Origin: CAIXQW01 sp046049675
GTDB taxonomy: Bacteria; Bacteroidota; Bacteroidia; Chitinophagales; Chitinophagaceae
Assembly: GCA_046049675.1 (NCBI GenBank)
Contig: JBJORA010000069.1
Coordinates: 1 to 41,219 of the forward strand
Reading direction: 5' to 3'
DNA: 41,219 nucleotides
In this document: positions 15,524-24,274 of the stretch, piece after piece
Numbering within the stretch: position 1 is the first letter of the stretch
How the letters are laid out: the number at the start of each line of letters is the position of its first letter
Notes under the pieces: generated by a model
Told to the model about the DNA's origin: nothing
The model's input: the letters and a program-made list of their open reading frames with translations, nothing else
Database searches by the model: none
Made by a program: the position numbers and the translations under genes

Positions 15524-15976
15524 TTATGGAAAGATATATTCGAAAAAATACTTGTAACGATGTCCGATTTCAGTAACATCACCCACCTTTACTTGATTAT
15601 CTTCTATACTTAACTTGTCGTAGTCTTTGATGTCCACAAATGTTGTGCTTGTATCCTTGCTATTGCTAAGCTTATAAACATGGATATAATCAAAGGCTAC
15701 ATTAAGTTCTTCCTTGCTCCATCTATGCTCAATTCTTGCACCAGCAGCATACACCGGCAAAGCCAACTCTGTATGATTGTACATTTGTGCATTAGACACT
15801 AAGGCAATCATTGGTTTTCCGTCTACACTATATTTTACAACTAACTCTTGATTCGTAGCGTTAGTTACCCAAAAAGCATGTTTATGAGCAAGATTTGATT
15901 TTGTACAAGATGTACTTAGTGCCACAAAAAGCAGTGTTGCCGAAAAACACCACAATACATTTTTTCTTAAATTCAT
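15524..15976 (-). CDS. small lipoprotein of unknown function
   Basis: The product is 150 aa from the ATG at 15976, with a lipoprotein signal: basic NLRKN start, hydrophobic core, and lipobox STSC with Cys24. The frame extends upstream to 16060, but that extension lacks signal-peptide character and a TACATTTG box (minus strand, 16009-16016) lies inside it, so I prefer the shorter start. The mature part (about 125 residues) looks like a single beta-sandwich-type domain (FWVTNATNQELVVKYSVDG, FDYIHVYKLSNS). No family is recognised. It probably sits in the periplasm or outer membrane. A shared hairpin at 15457-15500 should terminate it. Confidence 0.65.
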   Translation of the reverse strand: MNLRKNVLWCFSATLLFVALSTSCTKSNLAHKHAFWVTNATNQELVVKYSVDGKPMIALVSNAQMYNHTELALPVYAAGARIEHRWSKEELNVAFDYIHVYKLSNSKDTSTTFVDIKDYDKLSIEDNQVKVGDVTEIGHRYKYFFEYIFP

Positions 15977-16310
15977 GTAATTTCCCAAGCCTCCCCCAAG
16001 GCGAAATGCAAATGTAGTGCAAGACATTGTCCTCAGGGAGCAAAAAGTACGCCAAAGCAAATGTTAAGTGCTACTTCTTAATAAATCCCTTACTAGTAGT
16101 CAACGAACTAAATATTGCGAACTTTTCTATATATAAGCATATGAAAATTAAACGCCACTTAACATTAATGCAACAAACCTGCTATTACAATAATAAACAG
16201 CTCAGTATCTGCAAAATAGCCTACCACTAGTGTAAATTTCACAAAGCCACTATCTGCAATGCTGGTCCTACACATCGCACAATAAAGTAATCAGTAATTG
16301 CGATGCTCGA
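15977..16310. other. 334-bp intergenic region upstream of the lipoprotein gene
   Basis: It holds the TACATTTG box (minus, 16009-16016) of the lipoprotein gene and AT-rich sequence downstream of pckA. A short plus-strand frame (16027-16230) has composition typical of chance and is not called. A weak ATCGCA/TGCGAT inverted repeat (16274-16304) lies just after the pckA stop, without a T-run. Confidence 0.5.
16009..16016 (-). promoter_or_regulatory. -7 element TACATTTG for the lipoprotein gene
   Basis: This is a full TAnnTTTG match on the minus strand, 32 nt before the ATG at 15976. A TTG box lies 24 nt further upstream (16041-16043), longer than the usual spacing. Confidence 0.4.
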
Positions 16311-17924
16311 CTAACCAAGCGCCACTACCTTCGGTGCTGCAGCAAGAATCTCTTCGTTGGCTTGACTAGCATACTTCTCAAAGTTCTTAACAAACAAGCT
16401 AGCTAAATGGCTAGCTGCCTTGTCGTAAGCTTCGCCATCAGCCCAGGCATTGCGTGGAATCAATACTTCGCTAGGTACACCTTCGCAAGTGGTTGGCATA
16501 GCCATACCAAACACAGGATGCTGCTCATAGCTTACATCATTCAAACCGCCATTCATAGCAGCCGTAATCATAGCACGTGTATAGCTCAACTTCATGCGGC
16601 TACCAACACCGTAGCCACCGCCACTCCAGCCTGTATTAATCAACCAAACATTAACGTCCGGATTTTCATCTAATTTCTTACCAAGCAATTCTGCATACTT
16701 TGTTGGGTGCAATGGCAAAAAGGCTCTGCCAAAACAAGCACTAAATGTAGCTTGCGGCTCAGTAACGCCAACTTCTGTACCAGCAACCTTTGCTGTGTAG
16801 CCACTAATAAAGTTATACATAGCAAGGCCTTTATCCAACTTACTAATTGGCGGCAAAACACCATAAGCATCGCAAGTCAAGAAGAAAATATTCTTTGGAT
16901 TACCACCAATGCTAGGTTCTTTGGCATTAGGTATATGATGGATAGGATAGGCAACACGTGTATTCTCTGTGATACTACCATCAGCAAAGTCTACTTCGTT
17001 TGTACCAGCAATGTATTTTGTATTTTCAACTAATGCACCTGGCTTAATAGCTGCATAAATTTGCGGTTCTTTTTCTTCTGTAAGATCTATACATTTTGCA
17101 TAGCATCCACCTTCAAAATTAAATACGCTACCAGCATCCCAACCGTGCTCATCGTCGCCAATTAATTTACGATTTGGATCTGCACTTAAAGTCGTTTTAC
17201 CAGTACCGCTTAAACCAAAGAATAATGCAACGTCGCCGTTAACACCTTCGTTGGCACTGCAGTGCATGCTTAGTACACCACGCTCTTGTGGAAGGATGTA
17301 ATTAAGTACACCAAAAATACCTTTTTTCATTTCGCCAGTATAACCTGTACCAGCAATGAGGATCATCTTTTTGCTAAAGTTTACAACTGTGCAATTGCTT
17401 TGACGCGTACCATGCTTAGCAGGGTCTGCTTCAAAACTTGGTGCTTGCAGTATCACCCAATCAGGTGTTGCAGCAGCAACTTCTTCTGAAGTTGGCCTTA
17501 AGAACAAATCATTGCAAAACAAATTCGCCCAAGGCGTTTCGTTTACAACTCTAATATTTAATCTGTGTTTTGGATCAGCACATGCATAAGCATCGCGGCA
17601 AAACAAATCTTTACCTTCGTAATGCGCTAAAATATCTGCATGCAATGCGTCAAAATGCGCAGGACTTAATGCAATATTAATATCGCTCCAGTCAACAGTA
17701 TTTTCTGTAACACTATCTTTGACTGTAAATTTATCCTTAGGAGAACGACCAGTAAACTTTCCCGTACTAACTGCAAGTGCACCCATATTGGTTACAGTGC
17801 CTTGACCAAGCTCTACGGTTTTTGCAGTTAATTCTTCTGGCGTTAAATTCCATTGAACGCTATTTGCGTTGATGCCCAATTGCGTAAGACTCGCATTAGG
17901 GTTCTTGTTTCCGAACTCTTGCAT
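16311..17924 (-). CDS. pckA: phosphoenolpyruvate carboxykinase (ATP)
   Basis: The product is 537 aa, the normal length for ATP-type PEPCK. TGRSPKDKF (residues 58-66) is the substrate-binding Arg loop. The kinase-1a P-loop FFGLSGTGKTTLS spans about 235-247, and the Mg2+/Mn2+-binding kinase-2 motif LIGDDEHGWD follows at about 254-263. It converts oxaloacetate and ATP to PEP, CO2 and ADP in gluconeogenesis, or runs in reverse for anaplerosis. Its start fits the family's N-terminus. It diverges from an MFS gene across 236 bp; TAATTTTG (minus, 17947-17954) lies 22 nt before the start. Confidence 0.97.
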   Translation of the reverse strand: MQEFGNKNPNASLTQLGINANSVQWNLTPEELTAKTVELGQGTVTNMGALAVSTGKFTGRSPKDKFTVKDSVTENTVDWSDINIALSPAHFDALHADILAHYEGKDLFCRDAYACADPKHRLNIRVVNETPWANLFCNDLFLRPTSEEVAAATPDWVILQAPSFEADPAKHGTRQSNCTVVNFSKKMILIAGTGYTGEMKKGIFGVLNYILPQERGVLSMHCSANEGVNGDVALFFGLSGTGKTTLSADPNRKLIGDDEHGWDAGSVFNFEGGCYAKCIDLTEEKEPQIYAAIKPGALVENTKYIAGTNEVDFADGSITENTRVAYPIHHIPNAKEPSIGGNPKNIFFLTCDAYGVLPPISKLDKGLAMYNFISGYTAKVAGTEVGVTEPQATFSACFGRAFLPLHPTKYAELLGKKLDENPDVNVWLINTGWSGGGYGVGSRMKLSYTRAMITAAMNGGLNDVSYEQHPVFGMAMPTTCEGVPSEVLIPRNAWADGEAYDKAASHLASLFVKNFEKYASQANEEILAAAPKVVALG

Positions 17925-17946
17925 TGTATATTAATTAGATGCTCTG

Positions 17947-17954
17947 CAAAATTA
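17947..17954 (-). promoter_or_regulatory. -7 element TAATTTTG for pckA
   Basis: This is a full TAnnTTTG match on the minus strand, 22 nt before the pckA ATG. No TTG box is visible at 19-21 nt upstream. Confidence 0.45.
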
Positions 17955-18118
17955 CGCCTGTGCCTATGCGGGTGCATCTGTGCTATATTGACACTTGTCA
18001 AGGTATTAAGCAAACAAGCATCATGCACCTATATCAAAAGCCGCACTGCACAAGCGTTTGCACGCATACCACCAAAACTGATATATACAGCAAAATACAT
18101 ATTAGCACTTTTTGCACA

Positions 18119-18150
18119 TTGTTAATTGCATTTTTCAAATCGTATCTTTA
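18119..18150 (+). promoter_or_regulatory. promoter TTG-N21-TATCTTTA for the MFS gene
   Basis: TTG at 18119-18121 and TATCTTTA at 18143-18150 are 21 nt apart. The -7 box ends 10 nt before the TTG start codon at 18161, supporting that start. Confidence 0.5.
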
Positions 18151-18160
18151 AGCCATCAAA

Positions 18161-19336
18161 TTGTTCAAAAACATAACACGCCAAGTATGGTTATTAAGTG
18201 CAGTAAGTTTATGCAATGATGCTGCTAGCGAAATGCTTTTGCCAGTTTTGCCCATCTACCTTAAGCATATTGGCTATGGTGTGTTGATGATTGGTATTAT
18301 TGAAGGCATTGCTGAAGCAATTGCAGGTGTTGGCAAAGCATACTTTGGTGCCGTGAGCGATGCCATTGGTAAACGCGTGCCATTTATACAAATTGGTTAT
18401 GGTTTAAGTGCTCTGAGCAAGCCATTAATGGGTTTATTTATTACGCCATGGTGGGTACTGCTGATGCGTATAAGCGATCGCATAGGCAAAGGCGTACGTA
18501 CAGGTGCACGCGATGCACTACTAAGTGCTGAGGCTACACCCGAAACAAAAGGTGCCGTATTTGGATTTCATCGCAGCATGGATACAATAGGCGCAGTAAT
18601 TGGTCCCGTTGTTGCACTTATCTACTTAAAGTATCATCCACAAGCATATGCGCAGATGTTTCTTATTGCAGCAATTCCTGGGTTAATTACCTTACTGCTT
18701 ACAAGATTGCTCAAGGAAAATACGATTGCAGCTAGTATTAAAAGTACCAAGGCAGAGCTAGCCATGTTTTGGCCACGCGCAAGTGCATCATATAAAAAAA
18801 TATTTCTATTGCTCTTCTTATTTGCTCTTGCCAACAGTAGCGACGCTTTTTTAATGCTTAAGCTAAAAGATTGCGGCTATAGTGATGTGCAGGTTATACT
18901 TTGCTACGTACTTTATAATATCGTTTTTGTTATTACTGCTTATCCCTTTGGTAAACTTGCCGATAAAATTGGTTTCGAGAAAATGCTTGGCGCTGGCCTA
19001 CTTGTTTTTGCTGCTGCTTATTTTTTATTTGGGCTTAGCACAGCACCACTTGTGTTGCTTATTGCAATAATCGTGTATGGTATTTTTGCTGCCTGCTCCG
19101 AAGGTTTAGGCAAAGCACTTCTTACCAATACCTGTGCAAAAGAAGATGCTGGTAAGGCCATTGGCTTTTTTACAGCGGCACAAAGCCTGGCTACTTTTTT
19201 GGCAAGTGCCAGTGCAGGCTATTTATGGCACCTGGGCTATGCGCATATTAGTTTCTATGCAAGTGCGGCAGTTGCTTGCATTATCGCGCTTATACTTTTT
19301 GCTAGCAAACCAGTCAAGGCTATTTCTGGCGCTTAA
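18161..19336 (+). CDS. major facilitator superfamily transporter
   Basis: The product is 391 aa with 10-12 predicted membrane helices. It begins LLSAVSLCNDAASEMLLPVLPIYL, the helix-1 signature of a bacterial MFS subgroup. RISDRIGKGVRTGARDALLS is that subgroup's loop motif, and DKIGFEKMLGAG matches the second loop 2-type motif. The substrate is unknown; metal, drug and sugar-phosphate exporters all occur in related groups. I used the TTG codon at 18161 because it fits the first helix boundary and follows a promoter at 18119-18150; the next ATG would cut into helix 1. It diverges from pckA. Confidence 0.85.
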   Translation: MFKNITRQVWLLSAVSLCNDAASEMLLPVLPIYLKHIGYGVLMIGIIEGIAEAIAGVGKAYFGAVSDAIGKRVPFIQIGYGLSALSKPLMGLFITPWWVLLMRISDRIGKGVRTGARDALLSAEATPETKGAVFGFHRSMDTIGAVIGPVVALIYLKYHPQAYAQMFLIAAIPGLITLLLTRLLKENTIAASIKSTKAELAMFWPRASASYKKIFLLLFLFALANSSDAFLMLKLKDCGYSDVQVILCYVLYNIVFVITAYPFGKLADKIGFEKMLGAGLLVFAAAYFLFGLSTAPLVLLIAIIVYGIFAACSEGLGKALLTNTCAKEDAGKAIGFFTAAQSLATFLASASAGYLWHLGYAHISFYASAAVACIIALILFASKPVKAISGA

Positions 19337-19391
19337 TACTATTGTAGCGTACCCATGCCATTTGTTGCTAAAATTATCTTGAGCAATTCCT

Positions 19392-19399
19392 TACCTTTA
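19392..19399 (+). promoter_or_regulatory. -7 element TACCTTTA for the esterase gene
   Basis: It matches TAnnTTTG at 7 of 8 positions and ends 4 nt before the ATG at 19404. No clear -33 box at standard spacing. Confidence 0.4.
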
Positions 19400-19403
19400 T
19401 GCG

Positions 19404-20432
19404 ATGAAATTACTAGTTGCGATTTTTATACTGCTAAGTTCTACGGTTGCATGTTTTGCAGGAGAATCTACCATAACATTTACCTACGCTGGTCAATCGC
19501 GCAGTAGCTTAATTTATGTGCCAAATAGCTATAATGCCAATACACCTAGCACACTAGTATTATGTTTACATGGCACAACGCAACTAAATACCGTGTATCG
19601 CGACCTCATTAATATGTATCCTATAGCAGATACTGCAAATTTTATTGTGCTTATTCCACAAGGCTTGTACGATTTAGTAGCAGGCTTTACTTGGAATAGC
19701 GGTGCAGGTGCGCAAGGTTATTATCCAAATAGCAGTGTAGATGATATAGGCTTCTTAAAGGCGCTGCTCGACACAGTAAAGGCAAATTATAACGTCAATA
19801 GCAATGGCGTTTTTGCCACTGGCTTTAGTATGGGTGGTTTTATGTGCAATAAAATTGCATGCAATAATACTCTTGGTATTAAAGCAATCGCGAGCGTAGC
19901 AGGCACAATTGGCAGCGGTGTTACTTGCAACACCACCACACCAATGCCATTTATGCACATCCATGGTACAAGCGATGGCGTTGTAGGTTATACTGCAAAC
20001 AATTTTGGCACCGACGCTGAACCCACTGTCAAAAAATGGATTACAGTAAATGGCTGCGATACGAACGCTATTGTAACCAATATTACAAATAGCAACAACG
20101 ATAATATCACATTTACGCATTACAAATACAATAATCCCGGCAATCCTTACTACGATGTCGAATTTTACAAGGCCAATGGCGCAAACCATGTTTGGTATAC
20201 AAGCAATCAAGATATCAATTACAGTAAAGAAATATGGCTGTTTTTTAAAAGGCATATTGGTTTTGCCACAGCCGTAAATCAAACGACGCCACAGGCTACT
20301 ATTTTAAGCACGAGTTATTACAATTTATGGGGGCAACCTATTACGAATAGCAAGGCCGCTATACCTGGCACGATGCTACAGATTACACGCTATAGCGATG
20401 GCAGCACAAAGCAAAAAATGATAGTGCAATAA
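19404..20432 (+). CDS. secreted esterase, PHB-depolymerase/LpqC-like alpha/beta hydrolase
   Basis: The product is 342 aa with a signal peptide (about residues 1-19). The alpha/beta-hydrolase core shows the oxyanion-hole region LCLHGTTQ (54-60), the nucleophile elbow GFSMGG with Ser142, the acid Asp191 in HGTSDGVV, and His262 in NHVW, a complete triad. This order matches the esterase/PHB depolymerase (COG3509) group, which includes feruloyl and acetylxylan esterases. The last roughly 45 residues (LSTSYYNLWGQPITN ... QITRYSDGSTKQKMIVQ) resemble the final part of a T9SS sorting domain but lack its N-terminal half, so T9SS export is uncertain. hisS starts 19 nt downstream with its own promoter box. 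Confidence 0.85.
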   Translation: MKLLVAIFILLSSTVACFAGESTITFTYAGQSRSSLIYVPNSYNANTPSTLVLCLHGTTQLNTVYRDLINMYPIADTANFIVLIPQGLYDLVAGFTWNSGAGAQGYYPNSSVDDIGFLKALLDTVKANYNVNSNGVFATGFSMGGFMCNKIACNNTLGIKAIASVAGTIGSGVTCNTTTPMPFMHIHGTSDGVVGYTANNFGTDAEPTVKKWITVNGCDTNAIVTNITNSNNDNITFTHYKYNNPGNPYYDVEFYKANGANHVWYTSNQDINYSKEIWLFFKRHIGFATAVNQTTPQATILSTSYYNLWGQPITNSKAAIPGTMLQITRYSDGSTKQKMIVQ

Positions 20433-20436
20433 GGCT

Positions 20437-20444
20437 TACCTTTG
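20437..20444 (+). promoter_or_regulatory. -7 element TACCTTTG for hisS
   Basis: This is a full TAnnTTTG match between the esterase stop and the hisS ATG, ending 7 nt before the start. It implies independent, near-leaderless transcription of hisS. Confidence 0.5.
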
Positions 20445-20451
20445 CGCTTCA

Positions 20452-21822
20452 ATGAAACCATCATTGCCACAAGGCACACGCGATTTTGGTGCAGCAAACG
20501 TTCGTAAGCGTCACTACATACTTAATACCATTAAATCGGTATTTGAGTTGCATGGCTATGAACCATTAGAAACGCCAAGTATGGAAAACTTGAGTACGCT
20601 TACCGGTAAATACGGTGAAGAAGGCGATCGCTTGATTTTCAAAATACTGAATAACGGCCTTAATCACGAGAGTAAACATGCAAGCACGCGCAAAGCGATA
20701 GAAAACGTCTTACAAGGCAAAAGCGATACGGATTTAACCGATAGAGCGTTGCGCTACGATTTAACTATTCCGTTTGCGCGCTATGTGGCTATGAATCGCA
20801 ATGATATAGCCCTACCCTACAAACGTTACCAAATGCAGCCAGTGTGGCGTGCAGATCGCCCACAAAAAGGTCGCTACCGCGAGTTTTGGCAATGCGATGC
20901 AGATGTGGTTGGTAGCAATAGCTTATTGTACGAGGCAGAGTTAATCAATATTTATGCTACCGCATTTGCATCACTAAAAGTGCCAGGCATAGACATTAAA
21001 ATTAATAACAGAAAATTGCTTGCCGCACTTGCCGAGCATTGCGGCGCAACCGAATTGTTGACAGACATTACCGTTGCCATCGATAAGTTAGATAAAATTG
21101 GTAATGATGGCGTAGCCCAAGAGTTACAGAAACGCGGCATCAGCGAAGCAGCCAGTAAAACTATATTTGACTTTTTAAGTATCGTGGGCGACAATGCAAG
21201 CAAACTCAATGCTGTAGAAGCTATGCTTGGTAGCAATGCACAAGCACAATTAGGTTTGCAAGAACTGCGCACTACTTTAGATTATCTACATAAACTAAAT
21301 CCTGCCTGCGTATGCAGCCTGGACTTTACACTAGCGCGTGGCCTCGACTACTACACAGGCCTTATTGTAGAAGTAAAAACCACAGCAGTTGCAATGGGCA
21401 GTATTGGCGGCGGTGGACGTTACGATAACTTGACCAGCGTATTCGACTACCCTGGCGTAAGCGGCGTAGGTATAAGTTTTGGTGTAGATCGTATTTACGA
21501 TGTGATGGAAGAATTGCAACTCTTTCCGCAGGATCTTGCTGTTGGTGTACAGATTATGTTTGTCAACAACGGCAAAGAAGCCGAGACACAGAGCATACAA
21601 TACATGCAAACACTGCGTCAAAATGGTATTGCGTGCGAGTTGTACCCAGACGCATCCAAATTCGATAAGCAATTGAAGTACGCTAATAAGCGCAACTACC
21701 CTTTTATAGGCATCGTTGGCGAAAATGAATTGGCTAGCAATACGATTGCTGTAAAAAACTTTAGCACTGGCCAACAACAAAGTATGCATATTGAAGAATT
21801 ATGTGCACTTTTACAAGCATAA
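20452..21822 (+). CDS. hisS: histidyl-tRNA synthetase
   Basis: The product is 456 aa, a class II synthetase. The N-terminus PSLPQGTRDFGAANVRKR is the conserved HisRS start. Motif 2 is seen in RYQMQPVWRADRPQKGRYREFWQCD. The histidine-specific segments LARGLDYYTGLIVEV and GSIGGGGRYDNL follow. Motif 3 is GVGISFGVDRIYDVM. The C-terminal roughly 95 residues are the anticodon-binding domain. It charges tRNA-His in the cytoplasm. A rhomboid gene follows after 6 nt and is probably co-transcribed. Confidence 0.98.
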   Translation: MKPSLPQGTRDFGAANVRKRHYILNTIKSVFELHGYEPLETPSMENLSTLTGKYGEEGDRLIFKILNNGLNHESKHASTRKAIENVLQGKSDTDLTDRALRYDLTIPFARYVAMNRNDIALPYKRYQMQPVWRADRPQKGRYREFWQCDADVVGSNSLLYEAELINIYATAFASLKVPGIDIKINNRKLLAALAEHCGATELLTDITVAIDKLDKIGNDGVAQELQKRGISEAASKTIFDFLSIVGDNASKLNAVEAMLGSNAQAQLGLQELRTTLDYLHKLNPACVCSLDFTLARGLDYYTGLIVEVKTTAVAMGSIGGGGRYDNLTSVFDYPGVSGVGISFGVDRIYDVMEELQLFPQDLAVGVQIMFVNNGKEAETQSIQYMQTLRQNGIACELYPDASKFDKQLKYANKRNYPFIGIVGENELASNTIAVKNFSTGQQQSMHIEELCALLQA

Positions 21823-21828
21823 ACTACA

Positions 21829-22437
21829 ATGATATCAACGGCGCTTACACTGCTTATTGCTGCTACTAGTATTTTAGCCTTTAGCAATACCGAGTTATTA
21901 AACAAGCTCATGTTCTATCCGTATCTGATGAACAACAATAAAGGCGAATGGCATCGCTTCATTGGGCATACCTTCATTCATGCAGACTGGATGCATTTAA
22001 TCTTTAATGGCATTGCACTCTATTCCTTTGGTGGTCTTGTGGAACAATTGCTTGGACCGCTCAAGTTTTTGCTATTGTTTTTCAGTGCAGCTGTTATTAG
22101 CAGTGTTGCAGACTACATGAAACATAAAGATAATAGATATTACCGTGCCTTAGGTGCTAGCGGCAGTGTAGCAGCTATCATTTTCGCAAGCATAATTTGG
22201 GAGCCTTGGCGCGGCGGCATTTACATGTATTTTATTCCAATACCTATACCGCCAATTATTTTTGGTGTGCTATACATTGCCTATAGCTACTATATGAGCA
22301 AACGCAGTTCTGACAATGTTGCACACAATGCGCATTTGTACGGAGCCTTGTATGGCCTCTTATTTACGCTACTCTTTTTGCCAAATGGCCTTAGCAATTT
22401 TTTAGAAAAGGTCATAAACCCTAGCTATGCGCTATAG
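21829..22437 (+). CDS. rhomboid-family intramembrane serine protease
   Basis: The product is 202 aa with about six membrane helices. The rhomboid hallmark residues are present: FIHADWMHLIFNG (His51, His56, Asn60), the nucleophile Ser111 in GASGS, and the catalytic His169 in HNAHLYGALYG. It cleaves single-pass membrane proteins within or next to the membrane. Its substrate is unknown. The charged loop around residues 97-106 (KHKDNRYY) before the GxSG helix is typical of Bacteroidota members. It starts 6 nt after hisS, a linkage that probably reflects co-transcription rather than function. Confidence 0.92.
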   Translation: MISTALTLLIAATSILAFSNTELLNKLMFYPYLMNNNKGEWHRFIGHTFIHADWMHLIFNGIALYSFGGLVEQLLGPLKFLLLFFSAAVISSVADYMKHKDNRYYRALGASGSVAAIIFASIIWEPWRGGIYMYFIPIPIPPIIFGVLYIAYSYYMSKRSSDNVAHNAHLYGALYGLLFTLLFLPNGLSNFLEKVINPSYAL

Positions 22438-22501
22438 CGCATTTCACAAACATTTAAGCCTAAAGTCACAATTATCACGCACCATGCAAGCTGCTAGGTA
22501 G

Positions 22502-22509
22502 TACCTTAG
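22502..22509 (+). promoter_or_regulatory. -7-like element TACCTTAG for the ABC operon
   Basis: It matches TAnnTTTG at 7 of 8 positions and ends 8 nt before the ATG at 22518. Lower confidence because the mismatch lies in the TTTG part. Confidence 0.3.
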
Positions 22510-22517
22510 CCGAGCGC

Positions 22518-23423
22518 ATGGATTATATTATTACTGCCAGCGGTATCAACAAAACCTTTGGCAACTTACACGCTGTAAAAGACCTGGACTTGCAAGTACA
22601 GCAAGGCGAAATTTATGGTTTTTTAGGCCCAAACGGTAGCGGCAAAAGTACCACTCTGCGCATTATGCTTAGTTTGCTAAAACCCGATAGCGGCACAGTA
22701 AGTATAGCCGGTTACAATATTGTTTCAGATCGTGCAAAGGCACTACAGCATGTCGGTTGTATTATTGAAAAGCCAGATTTTCAGCCCTACTTATCTGCAC
22801 GCGACAATCTAAAAATTTTTGCACGCATGCACGGTTGTAGCACAGCAAATGCAGATATTGATGCCTTGCTAAAGCGAGTTGGCTTGCAAGGCCGTGAAAC
22901 CGACAAGGCAAAAACGTACAGCCACGGCATGAAGCAGCGACTAGGTTTAGCGCAAGCCCTGTTGCATAATCCAGATGTGATTATACTTGACGAACCCAAT
23001 ACAGGCTTAGACCCAACTGGGATTATTGAATTGCGAGAAACGATTTTGCAGTTGAATAAGCAAGAAGGTAAAACAATTTTATTGAGCTCACATATCATGA
23101 GCGAAATCGAAGAAATAGCACATAGCATGATTCTCATACACAAGGGTAAAACGATTGCGCAAGGCAAAGTGCAAGAACTGTTGAGCCACGAGAAATTAGT
23201 AGTCACCTATGATGTTGCAGATACAGCCCGTGCTAAAGAAGTACTGCAATCAAGTGTATTTGCAAGTACAATCAACCAAGAACTCAGCGAATTGGAACTT
23301 ACGACAAGTAGGCAAGATATTCCTGCCATCAACAGTATGCTTAGTGCAGCTGGCATAGATATTTACGGCATAGAAAAAAGCAGAAGTTTAGAACGTTATT
23401 TTATAAAACTCACACAAGCATAG
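22518..23423 (+). CDS. ABC transporter ATP-binding protein
   Basis: The product is 301 aa. Walker A GPNGSGKST is at residues 37-45, the ABC signature YSHGMKQR at 134-141, and Walker B VIILDEP at 154-160, followed by the LSSHIMSEIEEI switch-His region. The C-terminal roughly 90 residues form the extension common in ABC-2 export ATPases. It pairs with the permease that starts 2 nt downstream. The substrate is unknown; such pairs serve antibiotic, lipid or metal-complex export. The third gene is a LolA-like protein, hinting at a lipid or lipoprotein link. Confidence 0.93.
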   Translation: MDYIITASGINKTFGNLHAVKDLDLQVQQGEIYGFLGPNGSGKSTTLRIMLSLLKPDSGTVSIAGYNIVSDRAKALQHVGCIIEKPDFQPYLSARDNLKIFARMHGCSTANADIDALLKRVGLQGRETDKAKTYSHGMKQRLGLAQALLHNPDVIILDEPNTGLDPTGIIELRETILQLNKQEGKTILLSSHIMSEIEEIAHSMILIHKGKTIAQGKVQELLSHEKLVVTYDVADTARAKEVLQSSVFASTINQELSELELTTSRQDIPAINSMLSAAGIDIYGIEKSRSLERYFIKLTQA

Positions 23424-23425
23424 TA

Positions 23426-24274
23426 ATGGCAGGTCTATCAGCATTAATTAAAAACGAGTGGGTAAAAACATTTAGCAAGCCACGCACCTACATAAGCTTT
23501 ATTGCACTAGCCATTCTTACCTTAGCTCTTCAATTTGGTTTTCATCACGATGGCGAAGAAATTATCAAAATTGTTACAGCACAATTAGAAGAGAGCTTTG
23601 ATATTAACGGCAAGGTGCTAACAAGTAATTTTATCTGCTACCTCATTTTGCAGATGCTTATCGTGCAAATGCCATTGCTCGTTGCCTTAGTAAGCGCAGA
23701 TGCCATTAGTGGCGAAACTGCTAATGGTTCGCTTAGATACTTGCTTATGCGACCACAAAGTCGCACAAAAATTTACTTAGCCAAGTGGATTGTTTGTATG
23801 GCATACACGAGTCTATTACTTATTTGGCTTGGCATCTTAGCTTTGGTGGTAAGTAAACTAATCTTCCCCGATGGCGATATTATTGCAGCTTTTAGCGACA
23901 GTATAAGTATAACGCGGGCTGAAGTTTGTAGCCTAAAATTTGCTCAAGCTTTTGGCATTGCATTTTTAGCATTGGGCCTTATCAGCAGTTTTGCGTTGAT
24001 GCTTAGTGCTATGCTAGATAATAGTATAGCACCTATCATTATTGTGATGAGCACAGTTATCATCTTTACCGTGATTGGCACATTTGATTTGCCTGTGTAC
24101 GATATTTTGCGACCACTGATGTTTACTTCTCACATGATTGTGTGGCGCAACTTATTTGAAAACCCAGTGCCTTGGTCAGAGATTTATAGCAGCTGCATTG
24201 CGCTAGTCATTCATATTATTTTATTTACAGGAATAGGTATTTATTACTTCAATAGAAAAGATATAACATGTTAA
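23426..24274 (+). CDS. ABC-2 type transporter permease
   Basis: The product is 282 aa with six predicted membrane helices. The N-terminus LIKNEWVKTFSKPRTYI is typical of ABC-2 permeases, and an ADAISGETANGSLRYLLMRPQSRTKI block matches the conserved coupling-helix region. It follows the ATPase by 2 nt, and its stop overlaps the next gene's start by 7 nt (24268-24274), so all three are translationally coupled. It forms the membrane channel of an exporter of unknown cargo. Confidence 0.9.
   Translation: MAGLSALIKNEWVKTFSKPRTYISFIALAILTLALQFGFHHDGEEIIKIVTAQLEESFDINGKVLTSNFICYLILQMLIVQMPLLVALVSADAISGETANGSLRYLLMRPQSRTKIYLAKWIVCMAYTSLLLIWLGILALVVSKLIFPDGDIIAAFSDSISITRAEVCSLKFAQAFGIAFLALGLISSFALMLSAMLDNSIAPIIIVMSTVIIFTVIGTFDLPVYDILRPLMFTSHMIVWRNLFENPVPWSEIYSSCIALVIHIILFTGIGIYYFNRKDITC

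Noticed and set aside
16027..16230. 67-codon plus-strand frame upstream of the lipoprotein gene
   Set aside because: It overlaps the lipoprotein promoter region, is rich in Lys/Asn/Tyr as expected by chance, and has no recognisable domain.
19755..20282. 175-codon minus-strand frame inside the esterase gene
   Set aside because: The plus strand has a complete catalytic triad; the antisense frame is Cys/Ile-rich, a typical shadow of AAT/GCA-rich codons.
21331..21789. 152-codon minus-strand frame inside hisS
   Set aside because: hisS motifs are intact on the plus strand; the antisense frame is a shadow.
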